NCBI GenBank assembly: GCA_949361645.1
Contig: OX442431.1
Span: forward strand, 4,089,550 to 4,153,549
Direction of reading: 5' to 3'
DNA: 64,000 nucleotides
Source of the DNA: Spongilla lacustris
Taxonomy: Eukaryota; Porifera; Demospongiae; Spongillida; Spongillidae
Below the pieces are notes generated by a model. It made no database searches. It was not told the origin of the DNA and was given only the letters and a program-made list of their open reading frames with translations. This document shows positions 11,635 through 22,320 of the stretch, piece after piece. Position 1 is the first letter of the stretch. The number at the start of each line of letters is the position of its first letter. The position numbers were made by a program, and so were the translations under genes.

Positions 11635-14599
11635 ATGGCTGACAAAAAACTTGCCAAAAAGCTGGCGAAAATGTCAGAAGAGGAACGCGCTCTCTTCCTT
11701 GAACAACAGAGACTTGCAGAAGAAGAAAACAAAAAGAAAAAAGAAGAAGGGCTTACGATGTTTTTGAAGGTCGAGTAACGGATTGCTCGTCAGTGTATCA
11801 CCACCAGAGATAGGCCTTAATTAATATTATCTCTGGTAACACTTCGTTGTTATAAACCGTAGAATAAGTTGTCAAAAGAAGAGAAAGCATCAAAACTCAG
11901 TCTGCTAAAGCTTCAGAATCAATGGAGAACTATTATGAGAACGTGTGAGTAGGCAATTAAAATGGGCTATTCCATTATTTAACCGTACACCACTCCTATG
12001 GATGACAATATTTTCAAAACATTCCATTCCCCCACCCCCCCCCCCCCCCCCCCCAGGTCAATATATATATATATATATTTAAAAACTCTGGACACGCATT
12101 TAGCATTTATTATGTCTCCACCCCCCGGGGGACAGACTTGCAGATTCCCCCCCCCCCCCCCCCCCCCGGATGGACAAGCTTCTATTTTGTTCCACCCCAA
12201 GGACAAGCTTGTGTCCACCCCCAGGACATACTCCCAATATCCCCCCCCCCCCCCCGGACACCATTTATTGTCATCCATAGGGTGTACGGTTAAATATTAG
12301 AATAGTGCAATTTTTTTCCCCATAAAATCAGTAGTGCTTATCAATAATACTGCATTAAATGCACAGTAAAGAGTGAAGAACTTCAAAAAGACGTAGAAAT
12401 TATGAGTCAAACCTTTGAAAGGAGAGTTGACAGAAAGGATGCAATAATAAGATCACTGGCTAAAGACCTGGAGGAAGCTGAGGAACAGTAAGTGATGTCC
12501 TACGTCATGTTCTCCGCCTTTGCATGTAACTAGTACAACACCCCCTACTCTCACAGATATCAAGTTGCCCTTCGCACACATCTGAAAAAAATCGACTCTC
12601 TAATTGGTATGTTAAAAGTTCATTTGGGGGTATATGTATTTCAATAAGTGCCGTCACTGCTCTGCAGAGTTTCAGACCAAGAAGATGCAGGAGCTTGAAG
12701 AGGACTATGAGCATGATCTTGCTGCATTACAACTTGAATTTGACAGAGAAAGGTAAAAGGAAAAACAAATTTCCAAGTAATTAGCTAACAATAGTCATTT
12801 ATGTATAGAATAACAAAGACCATAATATTGTGCATACAGTACAGGTAGAAAATCTGTGATGTGTTTAGTGTAAGTAACATTTGATCATAGTTTATACTTG
12901 CAAATAGCATTAGATTAATAACTATTAATAGTTGTGGTAATTACTCAATCATTGTCTATCAATTTGTTGTGTCAAATTTTTGTCTAGTGGCACAGTATAT
13001 TGATCACGCTTTATTTATTTTCATCAGACAAATCATAGTACAGGAACATGAGAAACAAATAAAAGACCTTCATGACATCATGTATGCAATGGAACTGAGA
13101 TTCAGTGAAAGAGAGACAGAGGCTAAGCATGAATTTGAAAGCCTTGTTGATGAAATAAAAAATAAGGTCAGTTCTCACCAGGGAATAAAATGACTATGTT
13201 ATCATTCATTGGTCATGGCTCTATAGCACCTGGAGGATACCCATGCCCTCAGTGCTCAGCGTAAAGGAGTGCTAGATGACCTTTGGAAGGAGTTCCAAAA
13301 AGAAACCCAACAGTACAAGGAGAGCACAGAAGAAAAGAAGCTGCGGTTTGAAGCACTTAAGAAGAAAGATGAAGAGAGTGCGAGAACAATTGCTCGCCAA
13401 ATGAAAAAACTTCAGAAGTTACAGGTACCAAGGCTTTTAAAAAGTATCAGATCCCTTACATCTATTATGATGTTCACAGGATTCAATATCAGCACTGAAA
13501 CAGAAAATGAGTGCTAATGCAAGAGAAAGTGAAGAGAAAATAAAGACTATCAGAGAGGTGAGGACTTAAGGTGATGGATTTTCGGATTCAGTCTGAGTGT
13601 GCCAGTAGGATCGTGAAGCTATCCTATCACAGTCACAGCAGCTAAAACAAGAAATGAACAAAGCAAGGGAGATTGAAAGGCTAGCTCATTGATCTTCACT
13701 TGACAGGTGATACATTTTCTCTATCATTAGGAACTGTCTTGTTACCCTCACACTGCAATCTGATGCAGCTGTTAAGAACCTAAAGTCAAAAGAGGAAATG
13801 GTAGTGTACAATTATAACAAGATGGCAGCCCAACTCATGCAAATCTCTATGCCTTATAGAGTGAAAAGATTCTAAGACTGGCAGAGATGTGCAGGAAGCT
13901 TGAGACGGAAGAAGAAAAGGTGGGGGATTTGAGTTTCAATATATGTGACATGATATTGTTGCCTTACAGGTGCTGCCATTCTATGCTTCATCACTCACTG
14001 CTGAAGAGGAGCAGATGGCCACTTCCATTGCAGAAGCACCATCGGAGGGGTTTACCCAGGTACAGTGGCTCCTGTTAATGCATACCACTCTGTTGAGTCC
14101 ATCGATTTCATTCAGTTAATGCACGACTACTCTGCCTTGGAGAGCTTCTGGAAAAGATACAACAAGGTTATAGTGTGTCTTTTGAATAAATTAGCACCCT
14201 AATTTGTATGACAAACAGGTGATGCTGGAAAAAGTGGCGTTGAACAAAGAGAAGGAGACACTGGATGAGGAGAACAGAAGGTTGAAGCTACTGCTTAAGC
14301 AGTACTTGGATGGTAAAAGGGCTTGGTGTTATTTTTAATTGCATCATTGAGCATTTTTACTTTCTCTCGTGATCAGGCATTTCTGTAAGCGATGAAGTGC
14401 TCACTCAGAGGAATCCTCTGTTAGTAGTTAACCAAAAAGCGAACCACCCACAGTACGTTAATAGCTGGACGTGCTCACCGCTTATCATAGTTGCATTATG
14501 CCTCACAGGGTCACTGTTCCAGTAGGAGATCCACGTGTACAAAGGCAAAGAGTATGCGTCGTTGAGGCGGCTCTAGCGGTGAAAAACATTACACGCTGA
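11635..14599 (+). CDS. DRC2: Dynein regulatory complex subunit 2 (CCDC65)
   Basis: A coiled-coil subunit of the nexin-dynein regulatory complex of motile cilia. Sixteen exons: 11635-11769, 11863-11944, 12367-12487, 12557-12606, 12668-12752, 13028-13166, 13227-13424, 13480-13557, 13609-13679, 13731-13800, 13860-13919, 13970-14059, 14116-14166, 14219-14312, 14377-14452 and 14509-14599. All are in phase, giving 496 codons plus TGA against 484 residues in human DRC2. Diagnostic stretches are [41 protein letters not shown] and [14 protein letters not shown]. The start ATG lies in a lysine/glutamate-rich peptide like that of human. Intron 9 (13680-13730) needs a GC donor, because the unspliced frame meets a TGA. 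Intron 2 carries a MITE. Confidence 0.95.
11983..12289. mobile_element. TTAA-flanked MITE in DRC2 intron 2
   Basis: A 307-bp element bounded by TTAA at 11979-11982 and 12290-12293. The inverted ends are CCGTACACC, a 4-nt difference, then TATGGATGACAATA on the left, and the complement on the right. Three long poly-C runs and a TA microsatellite fill the interior. TTAA target duplication is typical of piggyBac-type transposition. No coding capacity. Confidence 0.8.
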
Positions 14600-15152
14600 T
14601 GGCTCGAAATATGTAGTATACGTACATGTACAAATCACACCGCACTCACCACCACGCCATTGTAAAAAAAAGGGGGGGGGGGGGGGGGGGGGGGGGGGGG
14701 AGCGGAATTACAAGAATATAAGTCTGTCCTAGCTGGCGTTTGTGCCCATAATAAACCTTGCGAGGGTGGGACTAGGTTCTGGCCTGGCTTCGTGAACCTT
14801 TCAACTCACCATTTAGATTTGTAATAAAATTTACAAACTTGGAGATGATCGAAGGGAGCAATTAATGCAAAGATAAAAAGTTAAATGGGGTCGAGGCAGC
14901 GAAAAAAGCATTTTATTGTACAAATGCTTCCTATTTTCGACACTTTATACTACACCATTTCTATGCGGTAAAACAGTTATGCACTAGCTCCGTGCCTGTA
15001 TTACAACGTCCGATACCCCTCCGGGTTCTAATTTTCGGTAAGAGTAATCAAATCGCTTCAAGGTAAGAGTGGTCCTTTACGATTTGTTCTGCGCAAAGTT
15101 GGTACACATTTTTTTTTTTGGACTCATTTCCCGCTCGAATCGCGCCATTGTA
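14600..15152. other. Intergenic DNA with a 30-nt poly-G run
   Basis: Follows the DRC2 stop codon. Contains a poly-G tract at about 14671-14700 and otherwise no coding signal that I can see. Confidence 0.5.
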
Positions 15153-15200
15153 TTAGTCTCGTACCCAGACCCAAACGTATGTAAGCATATCATACATGCC
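15153..15200 (+). mobile_element. Solitary Mutator-like terminal repeat
   Basis: TAGTCTCGTACCCAGACCC, followed by AAACGTATGTAAGC, matches the outer end of the 8858-9823 element. A degraded counterpart in opposite orientation (AAGCGATAATCGTACATTTG) lies at about 20812-20832. The two may be the remains of one element now enclosing the retroelement cluster. Confidence 0.6.
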
Positions 15201-15207
15201 TGTTACC

Positions 15208-15465
15208 GTACCCTATGAGGCCTCAAAGAAACGAGCGTCGGATCCTCGAAGTTGAGCATGCCTCCTTCACCCCACTCATCTTCTCTGCCACTGGAGGCTT
15301 AGGAAGGGAGGCCACAGTGGTTTACAAACGCATTGCTGCCCAGCTCTCAGCAAAGTGGGGCCACTCTTATAGTCCATGGCCTGGATTCGATGCCATCTCT
15401 CCTTCTCCCTTCTACGCTCCTCCATCATGTGCATCAGAGCCGATCAACTATAGACCATGCCTTTA
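15208..15465 (+). pseudogene. 3'-terminal fragment of a reverse-transcriptase polyprotein
   Basis: The frame encodes RRILEVEHASFTPLIFSATG and then GREATVVYKRIAAQLSAK. This is the usual C-terminal sequence of many retroelement polyproteins in sponges and cnidarians. It lacks the rest of the protein and ends at an unrelated tail. It is on the opposite strand to the retroelement cluster next to it. Confidence 0.6.
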
Positions 15466-15687
15466 ACCACTCCCCTGTCGACCTGATTACATCTATTCTT
15501 TAGTTTACTGCCTGACTGCCCCCTTTAGTACACATTAGTGTACATCATGCATGTAATTACTTGATCTTATTTTTTATTAATAATTTAATACATGTAAAAT
15601 ACCTTGTACATTTACAACATTATTACAGTTTAAGCTACACAGTTACTAAACAAAAAACAATACACTGGAACGGAGAAGGTGAGGAGA

Positions 15688-16594
15688 CTAACATCCAGTT
15701 GCCATCGAACGGGACAGCAGAGCTCTGGCATTTGCTCTAACTAGGACCAGGTTTAACCTGCCATAGAGAGCCGAAGTGGCCTGGGACTTGCAACAATTTG
15801 ATCTAATTGCAAGGCGCGCCGCAAGTCGAGAAAGGTTTGTCTGTGCTTCAGGACCCCAACAACCATAAACCTCAACTGCCAAAGGTACACACACCCACCC
15901 AAGCTCTGAGCACTTTGCGTCATTGCTGGCATGTTTCCTATTTTCAGCCACCTGAGCAGTTGACCCACTTGTCACACTCGCTTCGTGTAGAGTAATTGGA
16001 GTAAGCGGTGATGTGACAGTTATGTCAAAAGCTGCAGGTTTTCCCAGAACCCAATTGGGAACAAGCACGTCAGCTGGCCTTGTACGTAGGGCATCATGTC
16101 CCAAACCACTTCCAACTTCCATTTGGCCACCAATACCAGCCTGCCTACAAGACTCAAAAAAAACATCCCGAACCCTATTGTGGCGAGAGACCACATCACC
16201 ATTATATCGGCAAGTTAGTGCATGATGACCCAAGGGATCTAATGCCAAGGTAAGACAACAAGGGCATTTCTCCCCACTGAATAGGTCAATCCCAAGCCAC
16301 CATTTTATTGCAGTTTGGAACTCTGCAGATTCCAGATGTAGGTTGAGTCCAGGAGATGGCACAACTGAAAGCCATGAAGCAGCATGAGTGGATGCGACTG
16401 ATAATAGCCGTGCCCTATTTGGCAGTGAAGAGGACTCAAAGAGTGCATGAAACTGACTACGTTCAATTCTACTAGAAAGCTCCTTCTGATTTTTGGGTGA
16501 AGTCAGCAATTCATCAGTAGAAGTAACATCAGCTGGAGAAACCAGGCTATTAAACCAATCTATTGATTGGAGAAGATGGTGGCTTGTGTTGATC

Positions 16595-16595
<1 letters not shown>
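15688..16595 (-). pseudogene. 5'-truncated non-LTR retroelement, unit 1 (endonuclease end)
   Basis: An open frame of 273 codons (16509-15688) covers only the C-terminal part of the polyprotein. It shows the alignment block ASWLSVVPSPGLNLHLES, the zinc-knuckle CPCC with GHHALTC, RHNRVRD, and the endonuclease core RPADVLVPNW, GKPAAFDITVTSPL and CVPLAVEVYG. The frame continues left-truncated to about 16595, where an (ATT)n tract begins. It lacks the reverse transcriptase, so it cannot move by itself, although this part is still open. Confidence 0.8.
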
Positions 16596-16640
<45 letters not shown>

Positions 16641-16641
16641 G
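16596..16641. repeat. (ATT)n microsatellite at retroelement junction
   Basis: About 15 copies of TTA/ATT exactly between truncated units 1 and 2. On the minus strand it forms the 3' tail of unit 2. Confidence 0.9.
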
Positions 16642-16665
16642 AGCATACAGAATACGTAATACATT

Positions 16666-17540
16666 TTAAAAAGAAAAGTTCATGTTCAAGTTCTTATTTA
16701 CAATGGCTGCCTGGCAATCATTGCACAGGCATGTTGCCTCTGCAAAGTGATGGCCAATCTTTGGTACAGCTGATTGATAACACACGATTTTGCCTGGCCA
16801 GTGCGACCCGAAATTCTGTCCGCAAGAGTGGCAAAAACTGGTCTGCTCTCCAACCCCCATCCACCAAATGTTTCTACTGCCATGGGTATGAACAGAATGT
16901 TCTGACTGTGAAGGGCCTCCAGATATTTTGTGTTCTTCTGCTCCTCCCTCCAGTGAGCTGCACAAAGCTTTTCGGTCTGTGTGTGGTTGTACAGCAATAG
17001 ATGTGATTGTGTCGGGCTGACCACAGAAATATCTATGGCTAAAGGTTTGCCTGCAGACCAAGTTGGAATAAAAAGGTCAGCTGGTTTCATTTGAGTTCCA
17101 GGGAGGATGTACTGCTTTTCTAACTGAGGAGAAAGAGCAGCTTGGGATGCCATGCCATATATCACATCACGAATAGCGTTGTGTCGACTGATGCGTTCGC
17201 CATTCGTGTTGCAAACTGTGGCATGGTGCCCCGATTTGTCTTGATGTTGGTGACAAAAAGGGCATTCCGAATCCTCTGCGTTTACATCTGCTCCAATCCA
17301 CCACCTGGTCACAGCTCTCCACTCATGAGGAGAGAGATAGAGCCCCAAGTTGTTGTTGGGGACAACCGATAACCAAGCAGAGGCATGTGGGGCTGCTACA
17401 GCAGTAAGCCTGGCTTTGTCTTGTGGAAGAGTGGCAGAAGTACAAAGGGACAAATAAACGGTGTCATCAATAGCAGATGAAAGCTTCTTCTGTGATGGTA
17501 TGCATTGAGAAGAAGTGGCTATGCAATGGATTGGGATCAC
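16666..17540 (-). pseudogene. 5'-truncated non-LTR retroelement, unit 2 (endonuclease end)
   Basis: An open frame of 280 codons (17540-16698) covers the same C-terminal region as unit 1 but is clearly diverged from it. Motifs are ASAWLSVVPNNNLGLYLS, CPFC with GHHATVC, RHNAIRDV, KPADLFIPTW, GKPLAIDISVVSP and IPMAVETFGGWG. It is cut at its 5' side by an (ATT)n stretch and carries an (AAT)n 3' tail. It represents a second family related to units 1 and 3. Confidence 0.8.
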
Positions 17541-17560
17541 TGATTTTATTATTATTATTA

Positions 17561-17568
<8 letters not shown>

Positions 17569-17602
<34 letters not shown>
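17569..17602 (-). repeat. Poly(A) tail of retroelement unit 3 (poly-T on the plus strand)
   Basis: A 34-nt T run on the plus strand, preceded by (ATT)n, lies just beyond the 3' UTR of the element whose ORF ends at 17740. Its position and strand fit a retrotransposon 3' tail. Confidence 0.7.
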
Positions 17603-17607
<5 letters not shown>

Positions 17608-17739
17608 ACATTATTTTATTATTAAAACAAGATACAGGAGAATACAAGAATAGAAAACATTATTAATATGCTACCATCTACAGTAATATTGTTACTATTA
17701 TTATTATTACAAACTACACCTATAGTAATTCTACACTAG

Positions 17740-20700
17740 TCATGAGGGCAGGAGCTCCCTTGCCAAGATGGCTCTGGCAATGGATTTGACCAAAGTCATG
17801 TTCAACCTGCTGTAAATATCCACCAAGACACAAGGTTTGGGAGAGGACAAGATGATTGAAAGGTGGGATGCCAACCTAGAAAAAGTTAGATGAGCCTCCT
17901 TACCCCAATTGCAGAAGGTCTCGACAGCCAGTGGAATGCATGTCCACCCCAACTCCTGACATTTGGGACCATTAGTTAGTATCTTCCGGGCCTCTGCAGC
18001 TGCAGATGCTGCACCAGACATTCGACTAGAGTCCGTCAATATGGCTGGGCAGAGTGGCGATGCTACCGTGACATCAAATGCTGCAGGCTTACCCCTGTCC
18101 CACCCAGCTATGAGCACATCTGCAGGTCTGGAGTGGCTGTGATCTCTGGTAAGACCATGACCCTTCTCTATGCTCACACTCAAATGAGCTCGTCGACAAA
18201 AGTCCACAACAACATCACGCAAGTGATTGTGCCTCACCACCACATCTCCCCCATGAATGCAGGTTACAGCCTGGTGACCCAAGGGATCAAGGGCAACATC
18301 TGTGCAAAGGGGGCACAAAATCCCACCAACACCTACACCTAGCCACCACCTCACTGCAGTCTGGAACTCATTGCACTCCATGTGTAGGCCTAATCCCATG
18401 GAGGGGACCACTGACAGCCATGAAGCTGCATGAGGGGCTGAAGCGGACAGAAGTCGGGCTTTGTTTGCTGGGGAAGATGCCTCCAACAAAGATTTAAACT
18501 GATTTTCATCAATTCTGCTGGACAGCTCTCTCTGAGGAGTGGGAGAAGCAAGAGCAGACTCAGCTGTAATTGTGTGGTGTAAGGAAACCTTGGAGTTATA
18601 AGCTACGACTGCCTGTTGAAGATGGCGATTGTTGGAAAGGCCCAGGCCTGATGACGAAAGTGAGGCAATGAAGGCAGCAGCTGCATGGCAAGAAAGAGAA
18701 CGAAGGCCTAAGCCCCCAAACCTCAAACCAAGCTGAGCCTGTTTCCAGGCACTGTCTGATACTTCAATGGCTGAGCAGAGCACAAAACACTGCCTCACAT
18801 CTTCATCGAAGGACACAAGGGCATCCGAAGCCACACTAGGAGGAGTGACCCTAGTCAGATGAACCATCTTGCAAAAACCTCCACACATGCGCAGCAATGT
18901 GAAGGCCACCTGGAGATCAACTCCTGCCACATCTGCCAGACTTGAGAGCAATTTCTTGGATTCAGCACACTTGTTAGCGATAAATCTGGAACAGTGTAAG
19001 TAGTCGCCAACAGGGGCACCAAGAATGTCTAGGTTTGGTAGAAGCGAGTACTTCACAGCTGGTGGGAAAGAGGTGTTGCCTTTACTGCTGAAGAGCTCAC
19101 ATTTGGCAAAATTGATATGCAGGCCCAGAGAAGGTCCCATCTGTTCAATGATGTGCACGGCCTGCAACACAGCTGGACGGTTTCCAGCTAAGGCACCATC
19201 ATCAAGATACCATGCCTGGTAGAGGAGGTCCCCACATTCTTCATCAGCCTCCACACTGGAAATTAGTTTATGCAAGACAAGTGCAAAAAGTAATGGACCC
19301 AGGGGATCCCCCTGTTGAACCCCTGACTCTGAACTGATTTGTCCTAGGGGGTGCCATAACAAAGGATGTGAACCATAGCACCAAGACACCCAAGGCAAAA
19401 GTTCAGGGAAAAATGTGGCACATTCCTCCACAACTGCCTGTCTGGAGACAACATTAAATGCATTTTTCATGTCTACCTTGAAAGCCACAAAGTCCTCGTC
19501 TAACCAGTGCTCCTCTAGACAGATCCTCAGACCATGAGTGATTTTTTCTGCACCTGCACGACATGCCGCACCAAATTGTAGAGGCTGGAAGACATCAGCT
19601 GCCTTCACCTTCAGCAAAGTGCACATGCACTTCCCTACCAGCCTCCTTAAGGTTTCACCCACAGCAATAGGCCTTATGTCAGGTGCAAACCCCTCCTTGT
19701 TCTTGTTCAGTGCAATTAGACTTCCCCCAGCTAAGAACCGTGACACTGAAGTGGGTGCCTTGCCTGCTGCAAGGATATTGATGACTAACCTAAGGGAGGA
19801 GCATATGGGAGTGGGAAGAGAGATGCTGGCCACATCAAGAAGGTGTTGGACTCGTAAGCCTGAGGGACCGGCTGCAGTGTCTTTGGGGAATGATCGCAGG
19901 ACAGAGAGGATATTGAAATCAGGTTGCAGTGCAATAGACTCCACATTTGGGACAACTGGAACTACAGGTGCAGGGCAGCTGGGGTGTTTTGCTTTCAGAA
20001 GTTGCCATGTGTTCTCGTTGTTTGGAGCAATGCCACTTGACTGCAGGATTCGACAAGCTTTTCCAAACATGCCATATCTGCCCAGTGATATGGCCCTGCC
20101 TACATTGTTACTGTTTTGGCGAATGGAAGAGGTGCTCTGGAGGGTATGGCTGATTGCCCTGCCTTTAGCCAAGTTCCATAGTGGACCCAGGTCATTGTCT
20201 GTCCACATGTTGCATAACACATCCACTGGGAGAGGCTTATCATGACGTCCCTGGCGCCTAAGTGACGGGAGAACACATTTTGGGAGCATGAAAAGTTTGA
20301 GCCATGCCTCCTCAGAATTCTCCTGAATGACACATCGCAAAGCTGATGACAGTGCCCGGGCAAAGGCGGGCCTGGATCTTGATGGAATGAAGCGCAGTGT
20401 TGGCTGGTTAAGAAGGCACACCTCCTCAAATGTAGGGAGACTTGGTTCAAGTTGGTCAGGGGGTGGAAATTCAGCAGGTGGATCATCAGAAGGTGTGGGT
20501 GTGTTTTCTGAGTGTAGGGCAGCTGCTGCCCCTCCAACACATTTTTTGGTATGCGAGGAAAGCCTTGTGTTGGAGACCAGCTGAAAACAGTAGCGGCAAA
20601 TGTAGAGGTCATTCTGCTCCAGCCAGGTGATTGGCACATCACCAGGGAATACACCTTGTGCATGTAGCGTCATGTGGGCTTTCCACATAGAGGGAGCAAT

Positions 20701-20907
20701 TAATTCTGAGCACCCTTCAACAATACACTGCTGCTTCCTTCGCAGCCTAGTTGTTAGATTACTGGGCTGATTATTAAAAAAACAATTAAAAAAAACATAC
20801 GTCCGTGATAAGCGATAATCGTACATTTGGGTTGCCAGTACAATTGTATGTGCTTCCATTCCGGTGGTCACCGGTACCGGTACCGGCGGTCGATAATCTA
20901 GCCACAC
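17740..20907 (-). CDS. Non-LTR retrotransposon polyprotein with YLDD reverse transcriptase and restriction-like endonuclease
   Basis: One uninterrupted frame of 1055 codons. The N-terminal part has a C2H2-like finger (CIVEGC with HMTLH) and a C2HC finger (CRYC with HTKKC). The reverse transcriptase shows FKVDMKNAFN, GVQQGDPLGPLLFAL and the active site WYLDDG (Y567-D570). The C-terminal part has CPLC with GHQAVTC, RHNHLRDV and the endonuclease core RPADVLIAGW then DVTV, with 14 residues between PAD and D. There is no apurinic endonuclease domain. The true start may be internal, because the first roughly 60 codons look like non-element sequence (a Mutator-like end at about 20830). The frame is open, so it is either recent or still selected. 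Clade assignment within the endonuclease-type elements needs a tree. Confidence 0.85.
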   Translation of the reverse strand: MWLDYRPPVPVPVTTGMEAHTIVLATQMYDYRLSRTYVFFNCFFNNQPSNLTTRLRRKQQCIVEGCSELIAPSMWKAHMTLHAQGVFPGDVPITWLEQNDLYICRYCFQLVSNTRLSSHTKKCVGGAAAALHSENTPTPSDDPPAEFPPPDQLEPSLPTFEEVCLLNQPTLRFIPSRSRPAFARALSSALRCVIQENSEEAWLKLFMLPKCVLPSLRRQGRHDKPLPVDVLCNMWTDNDLGPLWNLAKGRAISHTLQSTSSIRQNSNNVGRAISLGRYGMFGKACRILQSSGIAPNNENTWQLLKAKHPSCPAPVVPVVPNVESIALQPDFNILSVLRSFPKDTAAGPSGLRVQHLLDVASISLPTPICSSLRLVINILAAGKAPTSVSRFLAGGSLIALNKNKEGFAPDIRPIAVGETLRRLVGKCMCTLLKVKAADVFQPLQFGAACRAGAEKITHGLRICLEEHWLDEDFVAFKVDMKNAFNVVSRQAVVEECATFFPELLPWVSWCYGSHPLLWHPLGQISSESGVQQGDPLGPLLFALVLHKLISSVEADEECGDLLYQAWYLDDGALAGNRPAVLQAVHIIEQMGPSLGLHINFAKCELFSSKGNTSFPPAVKYSLLPNLDILGAPVGDYLHCSRFIANKCAESKKLLSSLADVAGVDLQVAFTLLRMCGGFCKMVHLTRVTPPSVASDALVSFDEDVRQCFVLCSAIEVSDSAWKQAQLGLRFGGLGLRSLSCHAAAAFIASLSSSGLGLSNNRHLQQAVVAYNSKVSLHHTITAESALASPTPQRELSSRIDENQFKSLLEASSPANKARLLSASAPHAASWLSVVPSMGLGLHMECNEFQTAVRWWLGVGVGGILCPLCTDVALDPLGHQAVTCIHGGDVVVRHNHLRDVVVDFCRRAHLSVSIEKGHGLTRDHSHSRPADVLIAGWDRGKPAAFDVTVASPLCPAILTDSSRMSGAASAAAEARKILTNGPKCQELGWTCIPLAVETFCNWGKEAHLTFSRLASHLSIILSSPKPCVLVDIYSRLNMTLVKSIARAILARELLPS

Positions 20908-21109
20908 CTACAAAGGTCGACTGGTAACATATTTAATACAGACAGTTGTTAATTCGTTGTTCTTCGGTGTAGATAAACGATATGGCGACGTCCACTGAAG
21001 ATGAGCTAGTAGGGTTTTAATCGGCGGACGAGGTTAGGGTAACCTAATCCTGCGCCACTAGCCCTCGTAGTCGTGCAGCCATGAGCTAGCCTACATGTAC
21101 TGTACGTAC
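20908..21109. other. Intergenic spacer
   Basis: No feature recognised. A short ATG frame near 20981 ends after 12 codons. Confidence 0.4.
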
Positions 21110-22320
21110 ACCAGCCCCTCTCCAAACACTACCGGTAGAACCATTAGCCCTCACTGCAAGTGCCCCACAGGCTAGGACCAGCCCCCACGGCCCTCCTGCC
21201 CACAAACTGCACGTCCTTCACACTGCCGTCGTGTCAACGGCCCAGGGGCCAATGGGGCCATCCCGTATATCATTGGAACCGTCAATGCAATAGGCCCACA
21301 CTGAAAGTCCAGTTAGCACCAGTGGACAGATGGAGTTATCAGACTGCCAGCAGGGGAACCACTAGCTGTTCAACTCCCCAGGGGTAATTGGATCCCCCAC
21401 AAGAATGCATACTGGTTGAGACACCAGCCCTCACACTGCAAGTGGAATTGGCACCCACCACAATCTCAGGAGATCCATTAACTGGAGCCACAAATGCCCC
21501 CACTGCCCATGGAACCATTAGCCAAGGAAGCTGGCGATGGAACCGGTACCACCAGGGGAAATTAGCCCTCACTGCAAGTGGACTTTACTGGTGCCCACAC
21601 ACTGGGGCCAGCCCCCAGACCACACCACACCCTCTAGTCAGGACTTCGTTGCAAATTGAGTCAGAGGCCCTGGGGCCAACAGGGGCATCCCCCACACACT
21701 AGAACCACCACCCTCTCGCTGCATGCGCACAATACCATTGGAACCAAAGTGGCAAGTGAACATAATAGCCGCACACTGCATGTTCAGTCAGCAGTCCCCA
21801 CACAACCAACACCCCCCTTATGTATGGAATAATGAGGTTACATGTAGCCACTAACTGGCACATAACCAGGGTCCCCACAAGACTGCCAGTGGAGACCCCA
21901 GCCCTCACATTGCAAGTGGAGGGGAACCATGAACTGGAACCACACATGCAATGGAGCCATTAGCCCTCACTGCAAGTGGAATTACATGGAGCAAGCTTGG
22001 GCCCCTATCCTTCACTGCAAGTTGAGTCAGTAGCCCAGGGGCCAATGACACAATTAAACCACAAGTGCACTTAATAGCCTCACCTCAACCAGGCCGCCCT
22101 TCCCTGCCCCACCCCCTACTCACACTACCCTATGGAATGCCTCTACAATGCCAGTGGAAATGACAGCTCTCTCATCAGCCAAAGTCTAGCCCCACACAGT
22201 ACAACCACCAGCTCCTCAGGACCACTACCTGTGAAACCATTAACCCCCACACTACTTACTGTCAGGGGAACCATTAACTACTAGTTGAGCTCCCAGTCCC
22301 AATTGGACAAATGGAAACAC
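21110..22320. repeat. Degenerate tandem array (ATTAGCCCTCACTGCAAGTG unit)
   Basis: Many diverged copies of a unit with ACCATTAGCCCTCACTGCAA, GTGGA and CCAGGGGCCAATG parts, spaced irregularly by roughly 30-90 bp. Overlapping open frames are a by-product of the repeat. Confidence 0.6.

Noticed and set aside
11979..12300. Poly-P frame (plus) and poly-G frame (minus) in DRC2 intron 2
   Set aside because: They are produced by poly-C runs of the MITE.
19538..20245. 235-codon plus-strand frame over the YLDD retroelement
   Set aside because: It is antisense to the intact polyprotein and has no domain.
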